Source of the DNA: Actinokineospora baliensis
GTDB taxonomy: Bacteria; Actinomycetota; Actinomycetes; Mycobacteriales; Pseudonocardiaceae
Length of the DNA: 64,000 nt
Assembly (NCBI RefSeq): GCF_016907695.1
Contig: NZ_JAFBCK010000001.1
Location: 5,444,001-5,508,000 of the forward strand
Direction: 5' to 3'
The translations under genes and the position numbers were made by a program. The notes below the pieces were generated by a model, which did not search any database, was not told the origin of the DNA, and was given only the letters and a program-made list of their open reading frames with translations. This document shows positions 27,465 to 34,499 of this stretch, in pieces (positions within the stretch are counted from its first letter, which is position 1; every line of letters begins with the position of its first letter).

Positions 27465-28010
27465 CTACCCCAGCGCCTCGACGTGCCGCGCGACCAGTGC
27501 CGCGTGGGACAGGGGCGTGGACAGGTCCTCGACGTCGGGGTTGGTGGTGTAGTCGAGGACGACGATGTCCTGGGTGGCTGCGAGGTGGCGGAGTTCGGTG
27601 ACCAGGTTGGCCACGCGATGGGTGAGGACCCAGGTGTAGGTCGGTAAGTAGATCTGCCGTCGGGCGTCCAGGTAGGTGAGGATGGTGTCGCTGGTCGGGC
27701 CCGCGCGGTGGCCGACGACCGGGCCGTAGCGGCGGGTGGTCCGCTTGATGCCTCGCATCGAGGTGATCCCGAGCTTGGCGAGGTCGACATCGTTGTGCTC
27801 GAACACCTTCAGGGCTTGCCAGACGCCTTCCACCGACTGGGCCGTCACGTCGGGCACCCTAGGAACCGGGATTCCGCCGTGCGGGTAGAACGGGCTGAAC
27901 CGGACCCAGGGATCGGGGCCCTTCGACGTCACGTCCACCACCGCGGCGCCTGGCCAGCGGGTGGCGATGGCGCGGGGGGACAGTCTCCTGGTGGCGACGG
28001 TGATCGGCAC
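27465..28010 (-). CDS. DUF6939-like protein
   Basis: A 181-aa cytoplasmic protein from GTG 28010, with GGAGAA as ribosome site. Blocks such as GAAVVDVTSKGPDPWVRFSP, IPVPRVPDVTAQSVEGVWQA and GIKRTTRRYGPVVGH match my memory of the DUF6939 family, whose function is unknown. The 5' end contains a 16-bp tandem duplication (CTGGAGAACACCGT-NN twice). If one copy were removed, the frame would extend upstream to ATG 28062 and start MDHDILLVLENTVPITV. It lies 83 bp after the ATPase-acetyltransferase fusion on the same strand. Confidence 0.7.
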   Translation of the reverse strand: MPITVATRRLSPRAIATRWPGAAVVDVTSKGPDPWVRFSPFYPHGGIPVPRVPDVTAQSVEGVWQALKVFEHNDVDLAKLGITSMRGIKRTTRRYGPVVGHRAGPTSDTILTYLDARRQIYLPTYTWVLTHRVANLVTELRHLAATQDIVVLDYTTNPDVEDLSTPLSHAALVARHVEALG

Positions 28011-28093
28011 GGTGTTCTCCAGCTACGGTGTTCTCCAGCACGAGCAGGATGTCGTGGTCCATTCACCGTAGAGCGCCGGTACGACACTTCCTT

Positions 28094-29764
28094 CTAGGTG
28101 AGCAGGGCCGTCAGTTCGGTCAGGCCGCGGTCCAGGCGGCGGAAGTAGGTGGCTCGGCTCAGGTGTAGGTCTGTGGCGACGCGGATGTGGTTTCGGTGGG
28201 ATTGGGTGTAGTAGCCGTGGAGGGCGCGGCCCGCTTCTGCCGATATGGGGTCCTCGGAGGCGGTGAGGCGGTCGAGGGCGGCCATGACTCGCGTGCGTAA
28301 GGCGATCGGGCCGGAGTCGGCGAGGGGGTTGCGGGTGAGCGCAGTGTCGTCGCGGAGGTGTTCTAGGGCTTGTTTGACGTGGCGGCGGGGGTCGGTGGGG
28401 GTGGTGAGGCGGTCGAGCCAGGCGGGGACGGACGTCAGGTCGTGGTGGTAGATCTCCGAGTCCCGACCGCACGAGTACGGGTCGTGGCGGGCGTCGCCGA
28501 CGTACTGGAAACCCAGGCCACGGGCCAGGTTCTGGTACTCGGGCCACGGCGTGGCCACGACGATCCGGCGGGCGCGCACGCCGGTGGCGACGATGTGGCG
28601 CAATAGGGCGGCATGGCGCACGGCGTCGTCGCACACGGCCATGCCGACGAACACCCCGCCGTCGTCGGTCAGGTCGTCGGTGTGCTGCTGCAGGAGCGGT
28701 TCGATGGCTGACACGGACTTCGCGTCGATGCGCGGGATATAGGCCATGCCGACAGCCCGGTCCCCGTCGCAGACCAGGTGGAAGCCGTCGGGGCTGTGGT
28801 CGAGCCACCCGCTGAGCAGCCGCTCGCAGTGGCGCGCGTCCAGGCCCCGGCGTTTGACCCAGCGGTGCACCAGCGCGGCGATGCGGTCGTGGTCACCGGG
28901 TTTCGCCGGACGCGGTCGGACGACGTCGTGGCCGCCGGGGAACAGCGTGCGGCGGATCATCGGGTCGTCGGTGAGGAACAGGCCGTGCTCGGCGAGCGAA
29001 GCGCGGTCGGCCTCCTCGCGGGCGGCGGCCAGCAGCTGTCGGGTGCGGGTGGCGGCCATCGTCAAGGCGGCTCGGCGCGCGACCGGGCGGCGCCACCGGG
29101 CGCGGAGGTCGAGCAGGGTGCGGAACGGTTCGGCCACGGCGAGTCCCCGGTCGGTGGCCTGCACCAGGTCGTTCTCGCCGATGGCGGTGAACAGGTCGTT
29201 GCCCTCGTCGGGGAAGAGGTCGGCCAGCAGTTCCTCGTCGCCGCGGCCCACGATCGCCAGGAGGTCCAGGGCGGCGGTGTCCCGGTGCCGGTTCGTGAGG
29301 CGGTCCAGGACATCGAGCAGGACGTGGTCGGCGAGGGCGCCGGTGACGTCGGCGGGGATCGTCAGCAGCGCCTGGCACAGTCCGCGCGCGACCAGGGGCA
29401 ACCCGCCAGCCAACCGGACGACCAGGTCGACGTGCTCGTCCACCCCGCGCGCCACCGCCAACCGCTCGATCTCCTCGTCGCTCCAGCGGGGAACGCGCAC
29501 CACCACGGCGTCGCCCAACGGCAGCGGCGCACGGCTGACGACGACCACCCTCGGCCCGAAGGGCGCGCGGCCGTCCGCGTAGTCGGCCCGCCCGGGGGCT
29601 TCGGCGGCGACCGCGGCGAGGACAGCCGACTTGCCCACCCCCAGCGGTCCGGTCAGGTTCACCACCAGGGGTCCGTCGGTGTCGAGCAGGGACACGACCC
29701 GCTCGACGACCGCGTGCTGCGACTCGCTGTGGACCCGGTCGCGCGTGGCGACGTTGGTGAGCAT
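28094..29764 (-). CDS. P-loop ATPase - GNAT-like - HTH fusion regulator
   Basis: A 556-aa protein from ATG 29764, preceded by GGAAGGG; an in-frame TTG at 29770 is less likely. Residues ~1-250 are a P-loop NTPase domain (GPLGVGKSAVLAAVAA). Residues ~270-460 resemble a GNAT acetyltransferase fold (VCDGDRAVGMAYIPRIDA, VFVGMAVCDDAVRHAALLRH). The last ~90 residues carry a helix-turn-helix (HIRVATDLHLSRATYFRRLD). This order combines sensing, a possible acyl-CoA-binding module and DNA binding. It probably regulates itself and the DUF6939-type gene downstream. The three-part fusion is unusual. Confidence 0.7.
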   Translation of the reverse strand: MLTNVATRDRVHSESQHAVVERVVSLLDTDGPLVVNLTGPLGVGKSAVLAAVAAEAPGRADYADGRAPFGPRVVVVSRAPLPLGDAVVVRVPRWSDEEIERLAVARGVDEHVDLVVRLAGGLPLVARGLCQALLTIPADVTGALADHVLLDVLDRLTNRHRDTAALDLLAIVGRGDEELLADLFPDEGNDLFTAIGENDLVQATDRGLAVAEPFRTLLDLRARWRRPVARRAALTMAATRTRQLLAAAREEADRASLAEHGLFLTDDPMIRRTLFPGGHDVVRPRPAKPGDHDRIAALVHRWVKRRGLDARHCERLLSGWLDHSPDGFHLVCDGDRAVGMAYIPRIDAKSVSAIEPLLQQHTDDLTDDGGVFVGMAVCDDAVRHAALLRHIVATGVRARRIVVATPWPEYQNLARGLGFQYVGDARHDPYSCGRDSEIYHHDLTSVPAWLDRLTTPTDPRRHVKQALEHLRDDTALTRNPLADSGPIALRTRVMAALDRLTASEDPISAEAGRALHGYYTQSHRNHIRVATDLHLSRATYFRRLDRGLTELTALLT

Positions 29765-29904
29765 GACCAATCCCTTCCGAATTGCCTGGTAACGGTTCTA
29801 CCCCAGGCGGCAGCCGCCCCGACGGGGTTGAGACGCGGGTGAGACTCCGCGCCGCCCGCGCGCACCTAGCGTCAGCGGCAGTGACCCGAGGAAAGGATCC
29901 CCTG

Positions 29905-30132
29905 GTGAAGAAGCTCGCAGGCGCCGTGGCAGCCGTGGCATTGACCGTCGGCGTGATGGTCGGCGCGGCCGGGACCGCCAGCGCCAAGCAGTGCACCCCG
30001 ACCGACGTCGTCGTGGCGACCTACACCTTCGCGTACGTGCTGGAGGGCACGTCCGTCTACGTGTACGTGGACGGCGACGGGAACAAGTACTACTCCAGCA
30101 AGTGGAAGGGCCAGAGCTTCAACGAGTGCTGA
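29905..30132 (+). CDS. Small secreted protein
   Basis: A 75-aa precursor from GTG 29905 behind GAGGAAAGG. VKKLAGAVAAVALTVGVMVG and a cleavage site after TASA form a clear signal peptide. The mature ~47 residues are rich in Tyr and Val (VVVATYTFAYVLEGTSVYVY) with cysteines near the start and at the very end (KQC and NEC), suggesting one disulfide closing a small beta domain. It is followed immediately by a strong terminator. Function unknown; it could be a structural, bioactive or inhibitor peptide. Confidence 0.75.
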   Translation: MKKLAGAVAAVALTVGVMVGAAGTASAKQCTPTDVVVATYTFAYVLEGTSVYVYVDGDGNKYYSSKWKGQSFNEC

Positions 30133-30137
30133 TCGGC

Positions 30138-30171
30138 GAGGGCGCCCTCACCCCCAGGAGAGGGCGCCCTC
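30138..30171. terminator. Bidirectional terminator of paired palindromes
   Basis: The 12-bp palindrome GAGGGCGCCCTC occurs at 30138-30149 and again at 30160-30171, able to form one long hairpin or two. It separates the convergent small secreted protein and MFS genes, and its right arm touches the MFS stop codon. Confidence 0.8.
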
Positions 30172-31327
30172 ATTCCGACCGCACCCGGTCATGGCCGCGC
30201 ACCGCGGGGGCGAGCGCGAACACGGCGGCGCAGAACAGCACGACGGCCAGCAACGCCCTGCTGAGGCCGAACGCGCCCGCCAGCCCGCCGATGAACACCG
30301 GTCCGACGAGGAACCCGAGGTACCCGCAAGCCGCGACGGCCGAGATCGCCTGCCCGGGTGACTCCGGGCAGGTCTTGGCCGCGGTGCTCCACGCGAGCGG
30401 GACGATGGCCGACACCCCCAGTCCGACCACCGCGAACCCGATGATGCCCAGCACCGGCTCCCCGGCGAGCACCGTCACCCCGAACCCGGTGGCGGCGACC
30501 ACGGCCGCGACCCGCATCAGGACGACGGCTCCACTGACCCCGGCCACCCGGTCTGCGACCAGCCGCACGGCGATCATGGCTGTCGAGAACGCGAAGTAGC
30601 CCAGCGAGGCGATCCCAGACGGCGCACCGGTCACCTCGGTCAGGTAGACGGCGCTCCAGTCGTTGACCGTTCCCTCGGCCAGGAAGCCGCAGAAAGCGAT
30701 CGCACCGAGCGGGACGAGGGCACGGCCGGGCAGCACCAGGGCGGCTCCTCCTTGGCCGTGGTCCGGGCCGGTGTAGAAGCCGGTCGTCACCGCGACGACG
30801 CCGATACCGCACAGCACCGCGCCCGCTACGGCGAAGTGCAGCGACACCGGTACCCGCAGCGCCGCCAAGGCAGCGGCGGCCCCGGCTCCGACCAGGCCCC
30901 CCACGTTCCAGAAGGCGTGGAACCCGGCGAACACCGCTCGGCCGTACGCCGCTTCGACCCGCGCGGCGTGCGCGTTCATCGACACGTCGAGCAGACTGTT
31001 CCCGGCGCCGAGGAGGAACAGAACGCAGGTCAGTGACGCAGGGCCCGCGGCGAACGCGGCCAATGGCAGACAGGCGCAGAGGAGCACGGCACCCGACAAC
31101 GCCCCGGTCCTGCTGCCCACTTTGACGATCACCGACCCCGACAGGGCCAAGGCGACGACTGATCCCGCCGCCAGCCCGAACAGCGCGACGGCGAGTTGCC
31201 CGGTGTCCACCCCGGCCTGGCCTTGGACCTCTGGCACGCGCGCGGCCCAGGTCGCGAACGCGGCGCCGCACACCGCAAAGACGACCGAGACCCCGATCCG
31301 CGCCCGTTGATCGCGACGAGTCACCAC
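30170..31327 (-). CDS. MFS transporter
   Basis: A 385-aa polytopic membrane protein with about 12 hydrophobic segments. RDQRARIGVSVVFAVCGAAF opens the first helix, and the loop sequence DHGQGGAALVLPGRA lies between helix bundles six and seven. It looks like the small major-facilitator members related to sugar or drug transporters with WAARVPEV in the first loop. The stop overlaps the terminator at 30138-30171. The ECF41 sigma gene ends just upstream (10 bp) on the same strand, so both may be cotranscribed. Substrate unknown. Confidence 0.88.
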   Translation of the reverse strand: MVTRRDQRARIGVSVVFAVCGAAFATWAARVPEVQGQAGVDTGQLAVALFGLAAGSVVALALSGSVIVKVGSRTGALSGAVLLCACLPLAAFAAGPASLTCVLFLLGAGNSLLDVSMNAHAARVEAAYGRAVFAGFHAFWNVGGLVGAGAAAALAALRVPVSLHFAVAGAVLCGIGVVAVTTGFYTGPDHGQGGAALVLPGRALVPLGAIAFCGFLAEGTVNDWSAVYLTEVTGAPSGIASLGYFAFSTAMIAVRLVADRVAGVSGAVVLMRVAAVVAATGFGVTVLAGEPVLGIIGFAVVGLGVSAIVPLAWSTAAKTCPESPGQAISAVAACGYLGFLVGPVFIGGLAGAFGLSRALLAVVLFCAAVFALAPAVRGHDRVRSE

Positions 31328-31336
31328 CGCAGGTTC

Positions 31337-32212
31337 TCATCGCCGGTTCGCGGGCCACGGGGCTGGGAGGTCGAGGCGGGAGAGGCGGGTGGGGTCGGCG
31401 AGGATCGAGATCTCCAGGATCGCGGTGCTCGTGGTGGTGAAGCCCATGACCGACACCGGGTGGCCGTCGCGGGTGTTGAGGAGGCCGGGGGTGCCGTTGA
31501 CCAGGGTGGGGTGGCTGGTGGTGGCGTTGGCCATGCGCTGGAAGTGGGACAGGTGACCGGCGACGGCTTCGGCGCCGCGTAGGACGAGCATGGGGCCCGG
31601 GGACGCGTCGGCGCGCAGGGTGACGTCGGGGTCGAGGATCTTGAGCAGGGCGGTGAGGTCGCCGCCCCTGGCCGCGGTCAGGAAGGCGTCGACGAGGCCG
31701 CGCTGGGTGGTCGGGTCGGTCGCGGTGGTGGGGGCGCCCTGGACGCGGCGGCGGGCGCGGCTGGCGAGTTTCCTGGCCGCGACCGGGGTGCGGTCCATGA
31801 TCGGGGCGATCCGCTCGAACGGCAGGCCGAACAGGTCGTGCAGCACGAACGCCAGCCGCTCCGGCGGGCTCAGCGAGTCCAGCACCACCAGCAGCGCCAG
31901 CCCGACCGAGTCGGCGATCAGGGCCTGGTGCTCGGGGTCGCCGACGACCGGGTCCGGCAGGTGGGTGTGCGGCGGGTTCTCCTGGCGCAGCTTGCGGGCG
32001 CGCAGCATGTCCAGGCAGACCCGGCTGACGACCGTGGTCAGCCAGCCGCCGAGGTTGGCGATGTCGGCGGTGTCGGTGCGGGCCAGGCGCAGCCAGGTTT
32101 CCTGGACGGCGTCGTCGGTGTCGGTCAGGGAGCCCAGCATCCGGTGGGCCACCGCGGTGAGGTGCGAGCGGTGTTCCTCGAACCGGCGGGCCAGGAAGTC
32201 GTGGTCGTCCAT
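31337..32212 (-). CDS. ECF41-type sigma factor with fused SnoaL-like domain
   Basis: A 291-aa sigma factor. Residues ~1-75 are region 2 (DAVQETWLRLAR), and residues ~110-165 are region 4 with LPFERIAPIMDRTPVAARKL. The C-terminal ~115 residues are a SnoaL-like domain (GLVDAFLTAARGGDLTALLK, DPDVTLRADASPGPMLVLRG), the built-in regulator of ECF41 sigma factors. ECF41 genes commonly neighbour carboxymuconolactone decarboxylases, and two such genes are divergent from this one. The shared intergenic region has its predicted promoter motif on both strands, so autoregulation is likely. Confidence 0.9.
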   Translation of the reverse strand: MDDHDFLARRFEEHRSHLTAVAHRMLGSLTDTDDAVQETWLRLARTDTADIANLGGWLTTVVSRVCLDMLRARKLRQENPPHTHLPDPVVGDPEHQALIADSVGLALLVVLDSLSPPERLAFVLHDLFGLPFERIAPIMDRTPVAARKLASRARRRVQGAPTTATDPTTQRGLVDAFLTAARGGDLTALLKILDPDVTLRADASPGPMLVLRGAEAVAGHLSHFQRMANATTSHPTLVNGTPGLLNTRDGHPVSVMGFTTTSTAILEISILADPTRLSRLDLPAPWPANRR

Positions 32213-32244
32213 GCGCTCGCTCTCGTGTCGGGGTTCACCCCCCT

Positions 32245-32297
32245 GACGAACCGGCGGGCTCCGATGTGACGGTCACATCCGCGTCGACCCGCGCGTC
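32245..32297. promoter_or_regulatory. Bidirectional ECF41-type promoter pair
   Basis: On the + strand GTCACA (32272-32277) is followed after exactly 16 bases by CGTC (32294-32297). On the - strand GTCACA (32270-32265) is followed after exactly 16 bases by CGTC (32248-32245). The two -35 elements form one near-palindrome, TGTGACGGTCACA. GTCACA-N16-CGTC matches the ECF41 promoter consensus. One would drive the sigma gene, the other the hydrolase-CMD operon. Confidence 0.75.
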
Positions 32298-32341
32298 GAG
32301 GCTCCAGGGGATCGACAACGACGATCGGAGCGGCGCGAACG

Positions 32342-33475
32342 ATGTTCGACGGAGATGTCCACGGGACGGTGGCCCCGGGGTTCGAGGCGGTGCGCGACGA
32401 GTTCGCCGCCGCCGGGGTTGGTGGGGCGGGCGCGCAGGTCGCCGTGTACCTACGCGGTGAGCAGGTTGTCGACCTGTGGGCCGGTGACATGACCGGCGAG
32501 GCGCTGACCGGCGTGTACTCGTCGACCAAAAGCATCACGGTCCTGGTGGCGGCGCTGCTGGTGCAGGACGGCCTGCTGGACCTGGACCGGCCCGTCGCCC
32601 ACTACTGGCCCCGGTTCGCCGCGGCGGGCAAGGACCGGATCACGGTGCGCGACGTGCTCACCCACCGCAGCGGCGTGATCGGCGTCGACGGTGGCTTCAC
32701 CGCCGACGAGCTCGCCGATGACCAGGTGATCGCGCAGCGGTTGGCCGACCAGCGCCCGTACTGGCGGCCGGGGTCGGCATACGGCTACAGCGGGTTCGTG
32801 TCGTTCGCGATCGTCGGCGAGGTCGTGCGCCGGGCGACCGGGTGGACGGTGCGGCACCACTTCGAGGAGCGGGTGCGCGCACCGCTCGGGCTGGACCTCT
32901 ACCTCGGTCTGCCGTCAGCGCTGGAGGACCGCTACCTGGAGGTGCTGCCCGCGCCGCAGCGCCCGGATTGGGCGAGCGGCCCTGGGCCGCGGAGCATCAC
33001 CGGCATCGGTTACGGCCTCGACTCGACACCGCCGCTGGATCAGGTGGCGTTTCTCAACACCCGTCGCGTGCGGGCTCTTGGGCCGGTGTCCGCCGGGGGT
33101 GTCGGCAACGCTCGAGGGCTGGCCGGGCTGTACGCGGCAGCGGCGTTCGGCGTCAACGGTCAGGCTCCGCTGCTCACGCCCGAGGTGCTCGGCGAGTTCT
33201 CGATGCTCCACTCGACCGGCCGGGACCTGGTTGTGGGAGACGCGGGCCAGTACGCCCTGGGGTTCCAGGCAAAGGGGCAACGCTACCCCTTCCTGGGCGC
33301 GAACGCGTTCGGCCACAACGGATCCGCGGGTTCGGAGGCGCTCGCCGACCCGCACAGCGGCATCGCTTTCGGCTACACCCGCCGCCGCTTCTCCCCCACC
33401 TGGTCCTACCCCGAACACGACCGACTCGTCGCCGCCGCGGTCACATCCGCCCTGCACGCCGCGTCAGTGCACTGA
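32342..33475 (+). CDS. Serine hydrolase (class C beta-lactamase-like esterase)
   Basis: A 377-aa enzyme with the SxxK nucleophile motif SSTK at residues 60-63, a YGYSGF segment replacing the usual YxN, and a C-terminal GHNGSAGSEALADPHSGIAF that contains the third family motif. No signal peptide, so a cytoplasmic EstB-like esterase/transesterase is more likely than a wall-active penicillin-binding protein. It is the first gene of an operon with two CMD-like genes downstream of the predicted ECF41 promoter, so it is likely expressed on ECF41 activation. Confidence 0.87.
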   Translation: MFDGDVHGTVAPGFEAVRDEFAAAGVGGAGAQVAVYLRGEQVVDLWAGDMTGEALTGVYSSTKSITVLVAALLVQDGLLDLDRPVAHYWPRFAAAGKDRITVRDVLTHRSGVIGVDGGFTADELADDQVIAQRLADQRPYWRPGSAYGYSGFVSFAIVGEVVRRATGWTVRHHFEERVRAPLGLDLYLGLPSALEDRYLEVLPAPQRPDWASGPGPRSITGIGYGLDSTPPLDQVAFLNTRRVRALGPVSAGGVGNARGLAGLYAAAAFGVNGQAPLLTPEVLGEFSMLHSTGRDLVVGDAGQYALGFQAKGQRYPFLGANAFGHNGSAGSEALADPHSGIAFGYTRRRFSPTWSYPEHDRLVAAAVTSALHAASVH

Positions 33476-33495
33476 CCGCCAACGGAAGGACCACC

Positions 33496-33960
33496 ATGTC
33501 GCGCCTGCCCAACCCCGCCAAGCTCGTCCCCGAGCTCGGCAAGATCGCCGCCTCCCTGTTCGCCGCCACCGGAAACGGGTCGGTCCCGCAGACCACCATC
33601 AGCCTGCTGCAACTGCGGGCGGGCCAGATCGTCGGCAACACCTACCTGACCACCATGCACACCAACGCCCTCGTCGACGCGGACGACAACCGCCACACCG
33701 CCGTCGCGACCTGGCGCGACTCCCCCGACTTCACCGCCCCCGAACGCGTCGCCCTGGCCCTCGTCGAAGCCGTCCTCACCCCCAACCCCACCGGCGAACG
33801 AGTCCCCGACGCCCTCTACGACGAAGCGTCCTCCCACTACGACGACAAGGCGCTGACCACGCTGATCCTCGCGATCAGCCAGGTGTGCTTCTTCCTCCCC
33901 CTCGCCCTCATCGGCAAGCCGCTCCCCGGTGTCTCGCCCGCGCGGCAATGGCGGGACTGA
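33496..33960 (+). CDS. Carboxymuconolactone decarboxylase-like protein, degenerate redox motif
   Basis: A 154-aa CMD/AhpD-fold protein from ATG 33496, behind GGAAGGA, 20 bp after the hydrolase. The helix that normally carries CxxC reads LRAGQIVGNTYLTTMHTNAL, so both redox cysteines are absent while the distal His remains. TAVATWRDSPDFTAPERVAL is the family's typical second block. Without CxxC it cannot act as an AhpD-type disulfide reductase. It could be a lyase-type CMD, a structural partner of the next gene, or inactive. Confidence 0.82.
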   Translation: MSRLPNPAKLVPELGKIAASLFAATGNGSVPQTTISLLQLRAGQIVGNTYLTTMHTNALVDADDNRHTAVATWRDSPDFTAPERVALALVEAVLTPNPTGERVPDALYDEASSHYDDKALTTLILAISQVCFFLPLALIGKPLPGVSPARQWRD

Positions 33961-33977
33961 CCCTCGTGGAAGCGAGG

Positions 33978-34427
33978 ATGACCAACCCCGCCCACGTGAT
34001 TCCCGTTGCGGGGCAAGCGATCCAGACCTTGACCCAAGCCCTCCAGCAGGACATCGTCCCCCTCACCACCCTCATGCTGACCGCCGTCCGCGCCAGCCAG
34101 ATCAACAGCGGCAGCGCCTGCCTGCACGCCGACATCACCGAAGCCAGGAAAGCGGGCGTCACCGAAGACCAACTGGCCACCGTCGCCGCCTGGCGAGACT
34201 CCCCCTTCTTCACCGAAGCCGAACGCGCCGCCCTAGCCCTGGCCGAAGCCGCCGCCCGCCAAAGCGACCGCTCAACCGACGCCGTCCCCGACGCCCTGTG
34301 GGACGACCTCGTGACCCACTACGACGTGTGGCAACGAGCGGTGCTGATCCTGTGGATAGCCACCAGCAACCTGTTCAACACCATCAACAACGTCATCAGA
34401 GAACCCGGCGGCACCACCTGGATCTGA
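33978..34427 (+). CDS. Carboxymuconolactone decarboxylase-like protein, single cysteine
   Basis: A 149-aa paralogue of the preceding protein; ATG 33978 follows GGAAGCGAGG, though ATG 33948 overlapping the previous gene is also possible. Its active helix reads VRASQINSGSACLHADITEA, keeping only the second cysteine of CxxC. The block VAAWRDSPFFTEAERAALAL and the C-terminal NLFNTINNVIREP helix are CMD features. The tandem arrangement suggests duplication and a possible hetero-oligomer. CMD proteins are known partners of ECF41 sigma factors, sometimes as redox sensors. The operon ends in a strong terminator. Confidence 0.85.
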   Translation: MTNPAHVIPVAGQAIQTLTQALQQDIVPLTTLMLTAVRASQINSGSACLHADITEARKAGVTEDQLATVAAWRDSPFFTEAERAALALAEAAARQSDRSTDAVPDALWDDLVTHYDVWQRAVLILWIATSNLFNTINNVIREPGGTTWI

Positions 34428-34437
34428 CCCCCATGCC

Positions 34438-34475
34438 CCGAGGGCCTGCGGTAACCCCCCACCGCAGGCCCTCGG
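34438..34475. terminator. Rho-independent-type stem-loop after the CMD operon
   Basis: CCGAGGGCCTGCGGT (34438-34452) pairs perfectly with ACCGCAGGCCCTCGG (34461-34475) around an 8-base loop, directly after the second CMD gene. Confidence 0.85.
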
Positions 34476-34499
34476 CCCGTCCGTGGAACGTGAGGTCGG

